Below are positions 38,931-51,699 of a stretch of DNA of 64,000 bases, piece after piece (position 1 is the first letter of the stretch; each line of letters starts with the position of its first letter). The position numbers and the translations under genes are program-made. This stretch comes from Symsagittifera roscoffensis. Its lineage: Eukaryota > Xenacoelomorpha > Acoela > Convolutidae. The notes under the pieces were generated by a model, which ran no database searches, was not told the DNA's origin, and saw only the letters and a program-made list of their open reading frames with translations. The DNA lies in contig NC_087068.1 in assembly GCF_963678635.1 (NCBI RefSeq), positions 44,995,013-45,059,012 on the forward strand, read 5' to 3'.

Positions 38931-39790
38931 GATTTTGTCGATCAGTACACAGTACTCAATCAATCTCGGTCCGGGTTCAGACCGAAGCGAAGTGCAGTTG
39001 AAGTTATTGCTTCTCTGGCAAGAAATCAGGTATAATTGGGACCAGCTTTTAATTGAAATTCGGTTTAAATTTTTTTGCTTTAAGAACAGCGTTCGATACT
39101 GTTGATCTTAAGCTTCTTACGATTAAGAAGCTTATCTTACGATTATGATATAACTTACGATTATGATATAAGAGTTCCAGCATACGTTTTTTTACTTCGC
39201 GTTTTTTACAGATCGTTAGCAGTATGTATGCGTCAACAGAATCAAATATAAAATTTAAAAAAAAACATTGCTGAGTCCCGCAGAGCTTAATTCAAAATCC
39301 ACTATTTTTCTGTCTTTTTAATCAAGATATACCAATGTGGAATGGAAACACAAAAGCCTATTTTTATGCCGATGATACAGCTATTAAAACTCAGCCTGAA
39401 AATTAGATTTTGATAAGAATGAAATGGACGAAAGCAAACTGACACTGAGCTTAGATAGAACCAAAACAGTTAGGTTCAATAGACAGAATAAGAAGAACAA
39501 CTGCTCAATGCTCCTTCCAAATGAACATTGAAGATGTTAAGCAAAAGTCAATTTTCATGTATTTGAGTTTGTATCACGATAGAAAACTACAATTTAGAGA
39601 TCACCTTGAAGTTATTAATACGAAGTTGAATAGACTCTCTAGAGTTATCTATCAATTGCCCAATCAATCTAAATAAAGAGCACCTGCACCATTTTTTCGA
39701 ATTATGCGTTAAACCGGCTAATTAATAAGATCTCAAATTGACCAGAATAATTGGAGTCTTAGTCTTCAAGAAACAGTTTGATCTAGTGTA
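38931..39790 (+). pseudogene. Degraded LINE (non-LTR) reverse transcriptase fragment
   Basis: Different plus-strand frames read as LINE RT pieces in the correct order: a SGFRPKRSAVEVIASLA segment (about 38970-39030), AFDTVDLKLL (about 39090-39120), FYADDTAIK with the catalytic YADD box (about 39364-39390), and later KTVRFNRQNKKN (about 39460-39500). Stops and frameshifts lie between them. A duplication near 39114-39170 (TTACGATTAAGAAG, TTACGATTATGATAT) has disturbed the sequence. It is a dead relic. Confidence 0.7.
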
Positions 39791-41560
39791 GTTTTGATGC
39801 GGGAAAATTGAAAATAATTTCCCAACAATGGATATTCGTAACGAGGCGTTGGCAAGGATGCGCTTGCTCCGCTGCGCTTACATTCGGCACGAGAGGGTTA
39901 TAGTACGTATGAATAACTGTTCCACGCTCAATATACCGTTCCGAATTGTCGCTTGTTACGAATTTTTGCCTGTTACAAATTGTCACATCATGCAAAGTTA
40001 GTTCTGAAAATAAAAAAAATTAGACCCATTTTTCTCATTACAGAGAAAAAAGGTTTCAAGAAAAAAGTAAAATTCGTATGTCAGCCGTTAAAAATAACGT
40101 CAGTATAGACATGTTATCCTCCTTTTTTAGTTTGCGAAAATAGGACAATTTCAGGAGAATTCAGAAAATCAATTTGTTATCCCTGTAAAAAGTTCTCATA
40201 AGTTACATTAGTTTCTGAACGGAGATGCTTTTTTCCTTTAAAATATTTTGTGCTCTCTGAAAACTTCTATGAAAATATGTGCCACTCTTATGATGCACTT
40301 TTGTGTCATATGTCCATTTTTTGTAGTCCGAAATCTCTCCATGGTTCTTTGAATGATTTCTGTTGCTTCCCAGTTGATCATGTTGATATGTATCCAGCAA
40401 CTTAGCGATAACATTTTTACTCCAAGTGCAACAGCTTGTAAACATTTTTCCTGTTGTTTATTTTCTTGCTGGATTGTGTTTTACTTATAAACGATTTTGG
40501 AGTAGCAAAAAACGTTTGGAGTTTTTTTTTCAAAATCAAAGGTGCCTGTTTGGAAATCATAGAGTTCGGTTGGGAGAAACGTTGGAAGTATAAAAAATTT
40601 GACAGTATTTCTAAGCAGGTCGCTTTAAGATTCATAAACATTCAATTATTCTGTAAATAAAGGAAACAAAAGACGCATTTCTTCTTGTTTGGATTCTTAT
40701 AAAAGACTATTTGCTTTCAGTTGTTTTACAGTTTATTTTTATGGTGCAGTTATTTGAGCTGGCTATTTTAGTCAGTGGCGCCACTTCTCCATGCCACATT
40801 TCTGTTGTTTTCCAACACCAAGTTGTTGCAAATTAGGAACGTACATTAAATATATAAATATATAGATATGATCCAGGTCTTACGCGTGGGAGGGGATTGG
40901 GATTGTCAGGTTTCCGAAAAGAAATTTAAATTTTTGTCTATTCGGTCATACCCCCGCCCCACTCCCCTTAATGATGAAAATTTGAAAACGAAGTTTTTAA
41001 AGCAAAATTGGATCGATATTACTAATAAGTTTTGGCAATCAATGTGGCCCGGGCAGAAGCGTATCGTTTTTTATCTTAAAGACACAAATAACTGAAAAGC
41101 CCCGTGCTGAGAAGACCCAAATCGTTTGCTTGCAATTCACTTCACATTTTACCGCTAGAAACAATGCCAAACCAAACTTCGTGCGCTCTTACGATAAACT
41201 GCAAAGGATCAACACTTAAATGTTGAAAATATTATCTCGTTAGAGGCGCAAATTGTTCGATCAGTCTTACTTTGAGCCCACCCCCGACGGTTTTGATTCG
41301 ACGGTTTTCTTTAAGTCCATCCAAGCTCTAGATCTTTCTGTTCGTATGGCAACTTGTTGACCAAGCCCATTCAAGTTTTGTATAAATCAAAGTTACCGTA
41401 ACTTAAAAAAATCATTAACTTAAGAACATTATACGCCTGAGTATGTCTGAAAAAGGCCTGCTCCCTTTTTCTTCTAAAATATTTAAAACGAAGGAGTCTA
41501 TCTTTTTTCTTAAGTGGCTAAAATTGATTGAACTTCGTTTAGATACACTTGCGAAAAGGG
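39791..41560. other. Non-coding, no gene seen
   Basis: No coding exon or repeat was recognised with confidence. A C-rich patch around 40940-40975 and several short open frames have no family features. Confidence 0.35.
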
Positions 41561-42610
41561 GTGCCCGGGTTGACAAAAAATGCTTGTCATACAATTTTCA
41601 TAAATGAAAAAAATGCTTATCATACTCTTTCATACAATTTCATAGAGTAAAAGTAAGTGTATGAAACTAGCAAAATAAGCGTTTTTTCTATACTATGAAA
41701 TTGTATGATAAGCGTTTTTTCAATACTATGAAATTGTATGAGAAGCCTTTTTTCCATAAATGAATATACAAAGTTTTTTTGTTTTGAAATTTTGTGTTTC
41801 ATGCGAAACACTAACCACGGATTTTTTGTCATAAGAAAATTCACAGTGTAACTGAACTTTATCACGCAGATAAGCTGTATTTGGTGATTTTTGCCATTTA
41901 AGTTAATATTAACGTTTTCACATGGAAATATATACCAAAATGTAACTTTTTGTGTATGGCTAGATAATTTTTGGTTTGAAAATTTTGGTGGTTGAGAAAA
42001 AAAGGCCTGTTTTGTTACAAATTTATTTTTATGTTTTTTGTGAAGTTTGGATCTTTTTGGGTGAAAAACTCATCCTGGACTACGTTATAAACACGAAAGT
42101 CAAATTTTGCGTGCAAAATTTTTTCGCAAAAATTTATATTTGAGCGCAAAAGCAAGTTTGCAACCAAAAAAGGGATTAAAAATTTCTTACCTCTAATTTG
42201 TGTTTTTGCTTATCAAAAGATGCATATTATACAATTTTTACATATATAAGCAATAATATGATAAGCATTCTTCCGACCCAAATTAAAATTGTTTTTGATT
42301 GTCAAAATGCCCTCTATCTTAGATATAATTATTTAATTATTTTAAATTTACCCAGACACGTTTTTTTTCGTGATTTTAAAAATTTTTATTTTTTCTATGA
42401 CAAAATGGTTATTGTATAATTTTCATACATTTAAATTGAATGACAAGTTTTTTATCGAAATTCATGAATCATTTTTTAATGAGCAGAAAGCTACAAAAGA
42501 GGCAAAAAGACCAAAAATGTTCATTTGTATGAACTTTGTATGATAAACTTTTTTTAAACATAAACATCATATATGAAACTGTATGATAAACTTTTTTCTT
42601 CTATGGGCGT
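41561..42610. repeat. Short repeats of the GTATGATAAGC type
   Basis: Phrases such as ATGAAATTGTATGATAAGCG followed by a TTTTTTC run occur three times at 41650-41760 and again in variants at 41575-41640 (inverse orientation), 42250-42270 and 42535-42600. Two more occur at 57470-57530 in an intron of the PDZ gene. Direct and inverse copies are mixed, so local hairpins are possible. No gene was seen. Confidence 0.6.
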
Positions 42611-42928
42611 CAACACGGGTGTCTTGTAATCAGGAACTAGACTTTTTTCCCGTAAACAAGTTTTCATTTAAGTATTCAATTTGCATTATTATTGAATTTT
42701 AACTACTTCCAATTTCCTGTGCACTTAGTTTGAAGGTATTGCCGCCTAGAGGTAATATCGGGTCTTTATTTTTTTTCAGAATGTATGCAATTGAAAAATT
42801 TCGTCCGTTGAAAATTGGTTTATCGGACTTTTGATTATATGCTTAAGTTTTGTCGTCTTAGTCGCCACAACAGGGATTTTTCTTGTGCTCTAGGCAAGTA
42901 TCACGGTAGTTGCAAGTGTTGTTCATTG
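42611..42928. other. Non-coding spacer
   Basis: It contains a partial copy (42615-42660) of the TAGACTTTTTTCCCG repeat seen at 7163-7210. Nothing else was recognised. Confidence 0.4.
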
Positions 42929-44640
42929 TAGCTTTTAGGGGGACTTGAAATTTTTAAAATGAAGTCAGTTTTTTTCGCACTAAACTGGTGTCTGCTCAAA
43001 GATCGCCGGCTTCATTTCCGCTTCCTAAACTTCGTTCCGTTGCTGATTTAAAAGTCAAATTTCTTGCTTGGCATGTTCTCCATGAATTCATGTTTGATGA
43101 AAACAGGTATTAGAAACAAGTTTGGGAATGGGTTTTCTTTTGTTTTTCATGCTTGGATTTTTTTTTCATTTTTGGCAAAAATTTTAGTTTTTCTCAAAAA
43201 CTATTCTATCGTTATTCAAAAAAAGCATCAATCGGAAGACAGCCTGCTCCTTAATGTGGGGGAATATTTGAACCATTTTTTGATTTTTTTTGGTGTTTTT
43301 TCAAAAGTCCCTTCCCAAATCTGAGATTTTGGTTTCAAAGAAAAGAACGGATTCAAAAAGCTGCCCTGCATAAGCGTCTGCGCCCAAATTTTTTTACATG
43401 AAAAGTTATGGCCCTCGGAATAGTCAAATTTTTGATTTTTTGATAATTTTTTGATTTTTTACTCTTCTCGAAAGCTAGCCTCACAAATCTGAGGTTGCGG
43501 ATAATAAAGTGTTGTTCATAGTAGTGTCTGCTCAAAGATAGTCGGCTTTTTTTCCGCTTCCTAAATTTCGTTCCGTTGCTGATTTAAAAGTCAAATGTCT
43601 TGCTTGGCAAGTTCCCCATGAATTCATGTTTGATGAAAACAGGTATTAGGAAAATGTTTGGGAATGGGTTTTCTTTTGTTTTTCATGCTTGGATTTTTTT
43701 TTCATTTTAGGCAAAAATTTTAGTTTTTCTCAAAAGCTATTCTATCGTTTTTCAAAAAAAAGCATCAATCGGAAGGCAGCCTGCTCCTTTATGTGGGGGA
43801 ATATTTGAACCGTTTTTTGATTTTTTTGTCGTTTTTTCAAAACGTCACCTCCCAAATCTTAGATTTTGGTTTCAACGAAAAGAACGGATTTGAAAAGCTG
43901 CCCTGCATAAGCGTCTCCGCCCAATTTTTTTTACATTAAAAGTTATGGCCCTCGGAATAGTCAAATTTTTTGATTTTTACATTTTTTATTCTCGAAAGCT
44001 AGCCTCACAAATCTGAGGTTGCGGATAATAAAGTGTTGTTCATAGTAGTTTTAGGGGGACTTGAAACTTTTAAAATGAAGTCAATTTTTTCCCACTCAAC
44101 TGGTGTCTGCTCAAAGATCGTCGGCTTTATTTCCGCTTCCTAAATTTCGTTCCGTTGCTGATTTAAAAGTCAAATGTCTTGCTTGGCATGTTCCCCATGA
44201 ATTCATGTTTGATAAAAACAGGTATTAGGAAAATGTTTGGGAATGGGTTTTCTTTTGTTTTTCATGTTTGGATTTTTTTTTCAATTCTTGCAAAAATTCT
44301 AGCTTTTCTCGAAAACTATTCTATCGTTTTTCAAAAAAAGCATCAATCGGAAGACAGCCTGCTCCTTTATGTGGGGTGAATATTTGAACCATTTTTTTAA
44401 AGATTTTTTTGTCGTTTTTTCAAAAGTCCCCTCCCAAATCTGAGATTTTGGTTTCAACGAAACGAACTGATTTGAAAAGCTGCCCTGCATAAGCATCTGC
44501 ACCCAAATTTTTTTCTACATCAAAAGTTATGACCCTCGGGAATAGTCAAATTTTTGATTTTTTGACCATTTTTTGATTTTTTACTCTTCTCGAAAGCTAG
44601 CCTCACAAATCTGAGGTTGCCTGCTCAATAGCGATAACGA
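42929..44640 (+). repeat. Three tandem copies of a ~540-580 bp unit
   Basis: The anchor TGTCTGCTCAAAGAT occurs at about 42989, 43525 and 44104. Each copy continues with TCCGCTTCCTAAA, GTTGCTGATTTAAAAGTCAAA, CATGAATTCATGTTTGAT, a GGGAATGGGTTTTCTTTTG block, AAGCATCAATCGGAAG and CTGCCCTGCATAAGC. They end in GAAAGCTAGCCTCACAAATC-GAGGTTGC. Copies look roughly 90% or more alike with small indels. The first and third also share an upstream TTTTAGGGGGACTTGAAA segment that the second lacks. Repeated short open frames in each copy are decayed and unrecognised. Confidence 0.88.
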
Positions 44641-45349
44641 GTAGTGTGAAGCTCTCCTGCATTCGCGGCAGCTCGCAATTTTTTTTACACAAAAAGTTAT
44701 TGCCCTCGGAAAAGTTGTTTTTTTTTTTTTGGTTTTTCACTGATTTCGGCAAAATCAGTTTAAAAGATCATATTTTTTCTTGATTGTCTCTTACGAATCA
44801 ATTCTATAAAAACTTCACCTCAATCGAACAGTTATATGCTTCAGCAAATACAAGGCGTGCCTGAAAATACGGCAAAAAATGGAGCTATTTGGGTTTTATT
44901 CTCTGAAATAAGTTTTAATGAAAGCAACATACGTCCGGCTGAATATCTATGTACCTTAAAATTAAAAAGCTGTGAAATTTAGATGTTTTTATTTTGACGG
45001 AAATTTGGAGAAATTTCTTCATATGCTATTTTAGGTAAAACATGAGGATTTTAGTGCCTCCTAAAATTGATAAGACCAAATAGCTTGCCTCATTGTAATT
45101 TGAAACCAATTCTGTGTAGGTTTTTATTGTCATTACGCGTTAGAAGTGCGAAATGTATCGCGCGTCAATTATCCCATATTGGCCATTTTAAAAACCCATT
45201 TACAAAAACTGATTAGCACGTCAATGTTTGTAGAAGATATAAAATTTGCTTTGTGCCTAGATAAAAATTCTAAAATCACAACTGTTTTGTCCCTTCCTTC
45301 GAAATTTGCAGCAATGAACGTTTTACTATAATCTATTTATTATAATTTG
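44641..45349. other. Non-coding spacer
   Basis: No gene was seen. 44670-44715 repeats part of the preceding unit (ACATAAAAAGTTAT-GCCCTCGGAA-like). It looks like a partial fourth copy. Confidence 0.4.
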
Positions 45350-46200
45350 GAATGCGGGCTTCAAAGTCTCGCCACGTTTAATCTTTTGCGACGTATTATT
45401 TTTGCATGTTTTACGAAAAAAAATTTTCACGTTAAATCTATATCGTATAATGCAATGTTATATAATTCTGTTCGGTTTTCCAGTTTGAAGTGTTAGTTTA
45501 AACGAGTTTTAAAAAAGGCAGCCCAATAGTGGGATGCTGTCAGGATTCCCCCCAGGGGTTGCAAATTTGGCCTCCAATTTTGATTGCCCTAATCCTTTTA
45601 GTGTACAAGATTCGACGATTTTTGTGACTTTTTCAAAAACTTTCAGAAAACTCAAAACAATGTACTAACTTGAAATTCGCCACCCTGTAGTTGTGGGCTG
45701 TCAGAGTACTCTCAGAGATTGCGAATCGTGTCTCCAAATATGACTGCTCAAATCTTTTTAGTTTTCCAGATATGACGTGTTTTATGATTTCTTTTTAATT
45801 TTTCAGAAAATTTAGACTTCAAAATCCAAAGAATTGAATTCCCAACCTTGTAGTTGGGTACTGCGAGGGTACGCTCAGGAGTTCCAAATTGCCATTCTTG
45901 CGTCCAAATGCGACTGCTCAATTGCTCCTAGTTTTCGAGTTGTCTTTGTTTCATTTTGCCAAGAATTTAGATATAAAAAGTTCCGCAAAATTTTTAAGTT
46001 CCCATATCTGTAGTGAGGCTCTTTCAGGGTACTCTCAGGAGTTGCAAATCTTGCGTCCAAATGCAATTGCTCAATTGCTTTTAGTTTCTGAGATGTGACA
46101 TTTCTCAATTCATATTGAAATATTTCAAAGAACTTAGATATGAAAAACTTGAATATCTTAAAAGTTCGAAGCACCGGAGGTGAGTTACACGCTAGTTTTT
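45350..46200 (+). repeat. Second copy of the ~170-bp-unit repeat
   Basis: Matches 17440-18660 in order: the CGCCACGTTTAATCTTTTGCGACG start, units with CTGTAGTTG-GCTGTCAGAGTACTCTCAG at about 45520, 45685, 45850 and 46012, and the same terminal phrase TTCGAAGCACCGGAGGTGAG at 46164-46183. It has fewer internal units than the left copy and no Polinton insertion, so it shows roughly what the insertion site family looks like when empty. Confidence 0.75.
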
Positions 46201-49141
46201 TAATAAATCGTTTTTTTTTTCACAGAATTTTTTCCGCAGGTCGAAAGCAAATAATGCCTGATATGCATTGGCGTCAAATATTTCTACCAGCTTTTACATT
46301 GCAAGAAGTTAGTAATACTCTTAAGATATAAATTTTTTGGTTATTGTAGGTGGAGGGAACTGTAAGAACACTTTGCTTAGATCTTATCTATCTTGCTTGT
46401 TTATTTTATTCCCTTTCTTGCATTTGTAATAGATTCTTATGTGTGTCCTAAAATTTGAAGCTATTGCGGATTGCGGTAGATAATTTGAAGCAGAGATCTC
46501 TGTAAAGTCCTCTTTTTTTATTTAAATCACACCCAAGGTTCTTTTTCTATATTTATGGGGTGAAATATTTTTCCCAGTTATCAAATATTAAATCAAATTC
46601 AAATTGAAGCTATTTGAGCATAACTCGATATGCAGAAAAAACTGACGAGTCGGTGATTTTGGCATTGAAAGGAGAAAATTGAGAATACACTTTAAGCATT
46701 TGTAACCACTAATGTGATAAAAATAATATGTAAGAAATAAAATAAGGAACAAGTAGTTCATGTTTCATGAAGCTTAATCTTAAACGCTTACACTCATTTC
46801 TTCAAAATCCAAGAAAATTATATTTGATTGTTCATGTAAAAAATATATTTACTTTTTTTAAGCAACTGAATTTTTTTTCAATTGTTCTAAAAAGTTTTAG
46901 GTGCAAGGAGCGTGTATTAACTTAATTTTGTCTATGTAATTTCTTTTACACTAAAGCGTAAACAGTGGTCATTAACAGATCTCTTATTTGTCGCTGAAAT
47001 GAATTGGTGTAATGAAAGATAAACCCCATCCAATCTGCTCTCCTAATTAGTCTACGAGGTCAAAGTTTTAGCCTACAAGATGTTTACAAGATTTTTTTTT
47101 GTATTTTTAAGAGTCTATGAACGTAAGTCAGCCTCTAATATAAGTCGTGAACTTTTTATTTTCAGGAAAAGTTTTAATGCGCTCTAATAATTTACGTATG
47201 CACTATTTGAGTTCAATTCAATTTCATCGGCTAAAAGTTTGGTTGGTTGCGCTCTCCAATTAAGAAAGCCTAAAGGTCACAAAAAACGTGATCAACTTCT
47301 AGTTTCAAAAAAGGATTTTAACTTTCAAATTCCCCATAAATTTATAAATTTTACCTTTTGACCCAGCTTTCTCAAACTGAATTAATTTTATTGAAAAAGT
47401 TTCCAACATAAAATTTTGAACTTGGAGGAGCTGTAAAATATTTTATTGTTCCGACTTTCGATACGAAAGTAACGGAATATTTGTGCTCGGGGTGGTTTTT
47501 TTTTCTTCAGACAAATTTCGACTTTTTACCTAGCCATTTTTGACGGAATCTTTTTACAACATTTGAAAGGTATTGTTGTCCTGAATTCAAATTTGAAAAG
47601 ATATTTCACCTGTGATCATTTTTCGTAGAGTTACGGGGGTTTAAAGCTTGCCATTTTGGCCAATTTGCGACAATTAACGCGCGATATATTTCGCGCTATT
47701 AACGCGTAAGCGGAGAGTTAATCCGTCTTAGAAATCGTTCCAAATTGGTTAAAAGAAGCTTATTTGCCATAATTGGTTTGTTACAAGGAGCGAAATCTAT
47801 CCTTTTGTACTTTATATGGCGTGTGGGGGGATGATTTTCATAAAAAAATTCAAATTTTATAAAAATTTTTTGTCATTTTGTTTTATTTCATTGAATTTTT
47901 TAAATGTTATTACTGCTCATAAACCTTAAAAGGCAGTCGGAACATTCAGGGCTTCGCCCTGATACGAGCAGTCTTGTTTACTTTGAAATCGTAAATTTGA
48001 AGTTTTTTAAACGTTGAATTCATCTGAGTTTTTTCTCTTTCCTTGCGTTCCTTGACTCTTTTCCAAATATTTGTCGGCTATATTTTTGATGCGGCTAGAA
48101 TTAAGACGAAATGAACGCTCGCGGGACACCTCAGCTAACCTTAAATGGCGTTTCTTTTGAAGCTTGGTTTTACATGGGAAAAGTACACTCGAATCCAAAT
48201 GTCGCTACAGCCTCCAGAGTTCAAAACAAAAAATGCGGAATTCAGAACTAAAAGCTACTATCTGCTGAAATTATGTTTAGTTAGACAGGTTTTGCTGTTA
48301 AACGCAATAGTTTTTTTTTCAACAATTTTGTATGAATAATAAATTTGTCAAAATTGATGCTCATTTTAAACTCGCTTTTTATTGTTTCGGTTTTCGATAA
48401 ACTACTCAAAACAGCTTTTAAAATTATCAGGGCCAAAGTTTTTCTAACTGGGTGACCGGCTGCGGTTGTTGTGCAATAGTGACCAAACGTTGTTGCAAAG
48501 TTTTTTAATTAAATTTACTTTTTTTTACATGTGTACATTCATACAAGGCAGTACAACTATGGATAAAAGTGAGGTGCTTAAAAGTTGAATGCAAAAGTTG
48601 AAGCGCGCAATCTTGAAAAATACGGTTCAGAGAAAAAATGTATAGATGTAGAAGAATTTTCCTGGCAAAATAAAGAGCTTGTAAATACTGCACTGATCAA
48701 ATTCCAACCAAAATTGATTATTTCAACTAAAATTTCGTTGAGTTCTGAAAAACGTTGATACGAATGCCTTAAAAATTGACGCTTTTTAAAATAATTTTGG
48801 GCAAAACATGGTTGTTCAAATTTTAGCGTTGAACAAATTTATGAAACAATACAAGAAATGTACATTTTTATTTTTAGATAATTTGAATTTCAAAGATGAA
48901 AAAGGTATACCATTTTTAGGGAATTGTTTTTGCTTCTATATTTTTCAATATTTTAATATTCTTCCTTGAAATCAATTAAAATCAAACTTCAACAATGCAA
49001 GACAATATAATTAAAATACTTTTAATCATCTTCGTTATAGCCAGTACTAATAAATTTAATCGAAAGTACCAACAGTTTCTTAAAGTTACATGGGCCGCAA
49101 TACATCTTAAATTATTTTTCAAGACGTAGATAGCTGGTTGA
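46201..49141. other. Non-coding, few short repeats
   Basis: No gene was recognised. 47440-47500 holds a single diverged TTTATTGTTCCGACTTTCG unit of the kind clustered at 60550-61090. 47664-47715 has a small palindromic cluster (GCGCGATATATTTCGCGC between ATTAACGCG words). 47950-47962 has AGGGCTTCGCCCT, a short perfect hairpin. Confidence 0.4.
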
Positions 49142-49620
49142 ATGGTGTTTTTTGTCCTTTGCTCTTGTGAAATGATCGCCCTGAGAGTCTTAACAAATTT
49201 CGTTTTGGAAGTATTTCTGTTATTGATGAATATCTTGTTTTTTAAGCTATCACGTAAAACACGATTACTTTTTAACTCATTTGGCTGCCATATTATCAGA
49301 TATAAAAATAGGTGCTCTATTGGGCTCAGTAAAATAACTACCGAGATTATGTTGCTACTATTCCTGATGATGCTATCAGGAGATATACATCCAAATCCAG
49401 GGCCTTAGTGTAATTATAATGAGGTGACAAAAAATACAATGATATAAAAGCAACCTAGAATTTTATATTTAAATTGTCGTAGTCTCTGCAGTAAACGAAC
49501 AGGACTCAAAACTTTGGTCAAAACGCCGGTCGCAAAAGCTTATACGAACCCATTTCATTTCTTTTTAATGATTTCATTTATATTTTCGACTCAGCTTCAC
49601 AAAAGCTGTTGTTACTCCTA
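49142..49620 (+). pseudogene. 5' fragment of a LINE ORF with a 2A-like motif
   Basis: An 88-residue open frame with a hydrophobic stretch ends in LLLFLMMLSGDIHPNPGP and a stop. NPGP preceded by GDI and a hydrophobic segment is the 2A/2A-like ribosome-skipping motif found at the start of many CR1/L2-type LINE ORFs, here with His-Pro where Glu-x is usual. After the stop, about 49457-49510 reads ILYLNCRSLCSKRTGLK, the typical opening of the LINE apurinic endonuclease domain. No reverse transcriptase follows, so the copy is truncated and dead. Confidence 0.65.
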
Positions 49621-51459
49621 TTGATAAAATTTTAGCTGGATTGGAAACTACAATGCCACTACTAGAAAATTCGTAATAACTTTTTGCCAGCTTATATGAA
49701 CTAGACTACCCAGGCCCTAGGTTACTTGGAATAAATTTAAATTCATTTGATTTCCATAAAGTAACATGATCAATAAATAAGTGTGCTTTTTTTCTTTTAA
49801 ATGTTTGATTTATTGAATAATTTTTGACGCTCACTTCATTTTAAATCCTGTTTTTTAATTAGTGTTTTTTTTTAATTTTAAAAAAATTAAAACTTTTTTT
49901 TTCGTCACTAACATTTTTATAAAAGTTAGATGACATTTCTTAAATTACAATTACAAATGATTTTTTCAGCAATACATAGTCAAAACTTTCTTGCTGTTTG
50001 GTGGCTTTGCTGGTTTTGCGCGGACAAAAAAACAAAAAGACTGCTAAGTTCACTCCCTTTGCGTGAGGGAGTCAATGATTTTAAAATTTGAAACGAAAAT
50101 TATTTCTATGACGTTTTTAAACGGATTGGATTCTGAACCACTTAAGTTTTTCTTTGGAATCAAAAATGAATTAATTTTTTTTGTCTAAATTTCTAAAACA
50201 ATTCAAAAGAGAGGTCGGAAAAATTTAGGCTGCTTCTTAATGTGAGCATGTGGTTGTGCCGACTTTTGAGCAAATAAAACGGTTCACTAATGATAGGGGT
50301 GTTTTATTGCTTCCGTTAACTTTTGACGGACGTTGTCTTTATCGTTCTCAATTAGCTGAATTGTTTTTCGATTACTTCATAGTTTTTCAAAAAGTTTTTT
50401 GAAATCGTTATTTAAAAACGCTATCTTTCAACGAACACTAATATCGATAAATGAAAAGTAGATCAGATCAAAATTACCAAAAGATGTACGTTTTTTTTTG
50501 CGTTCTTGAGGAGGTTACGGTTATAATATTTTATATCGATGTTTCTATCTTTTTGCCAGTTATTACAACATATTTTATAATTTTTTTTCTCATTTTCATT
50601 GGAATTGTGATTTATAAAAGTTTTCGGCGTTCTATTGATTATATGAATGATTTACTTCAATGCATATGTGTCGAACTTTGACGTCATAAAGTCTGCAAAA
50701 CTAAGATGTGAAGTTTTTTTTTCTACAATTTTTCATCGACATTTTTAAATGAAAAACAAACATAGTTTTTATGACATAGAAGTGAGTCCTAATTTTAGTG
50801 GTGGAATATCTGACTTAACTATGAATAATTTCAACACAGTTACTTTTTTAATGTCACTTTTTGTGACTCTTAAGTTGCACTTGTGCCAAGTTTGCGCTCT
50901 TTGCTGGCTAGCTCATTTTTCCACTATGTACACCATTTTAATTCTTTTCATCTATATGCCAGGCTCCGGTTTTTGAATCTTATTTTACATTCTTGCTTTT
51001 TTTGCAACAAAAATCCACATTTACCAATAGCCATTTGCCATTTGATTTTTCATTAACAACTTCTATTTTGTATAAACAACAACAAACAAACAAAACTTAT
51101 CATGTCTTTTTAAACTTTCGCGGATATTAAAATTTTTTGTCAGCCATCCTTTTTGTAACATATTTTACAGAAATCAATATTTTCGATTAAGAAAAAACTA
51201 ATTAAGCGGTCAGTACAAATCATTTTTTGCCGTTGTCAAATTTGCAACTGAAACGTAGCATATTTATAAAATTGGATTTAATAGTTCATTTCGCTCATAA
51301 AACAGCTCACAATACCTGGACTCATTTGACAAAAACCTAGTTTCATAATTTCTTGGATGAAAAAATACCCAAATGTCATCAATTACTTTCGAAATTCATC
51401 TCTCTCATCAATAATCCAAGAATCGGCTACCAGAAACTGTTCCAGCTCAATTGTTAAAA
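49621..51459. other. Upstream region of the PDZ scaffold gene
   Basis: AT-rich and non-coding. Open frames at 50451-50681 and 50749-50976 are hydrophobic by composition and show no family features. The promoter and 5' UTR (possibly with upstream exons) of the next gene should lie here, but no clear core promoter was identified. Confidence 0.35.
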
Positions 51460-51699
51460 ATGCGAGCAGACGTGAACAAAGCTGCAGTTTCCGCTCCTAG
51501 AAGCCCAAATTACACCCCTAATGGACCGGCTAAGAAACCAGCTCCGGTCAAATCGGCTGCTACCCCGCAGTCTAATTTACAGAACGGGAACAGGTATACG
51601 AATGGAGTGACTGCAATGCATAAACAGCCGCCTGTGAAACCTGGTGTGAACAGAAATAATAAACCGCCTGTTGAAGTGTCCCGGAAAGCACTTAATGAC
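51460..51699 (+). CDS. PDZ scaffold gene, exon 1
   Basis: Residues 1-80 from ATG 51460, the first Met in the frame. The sequence is rich in Pro, Ala, Asn and Lys (SPNYTPNGPAKKPAPVK) and surely disordered. It ends in phase 0 at GTAAGT, a strong donor. Earlier non-coding or coding exons cannot be excluded. Confidence 0.75.

Noticed and set aside
50451-50976. Two hydrophobic open frames before the PDZ gene
   Set aside because: Hydrophobicity follows T-rich composition. No family features, and there are many similar random frames in the region.
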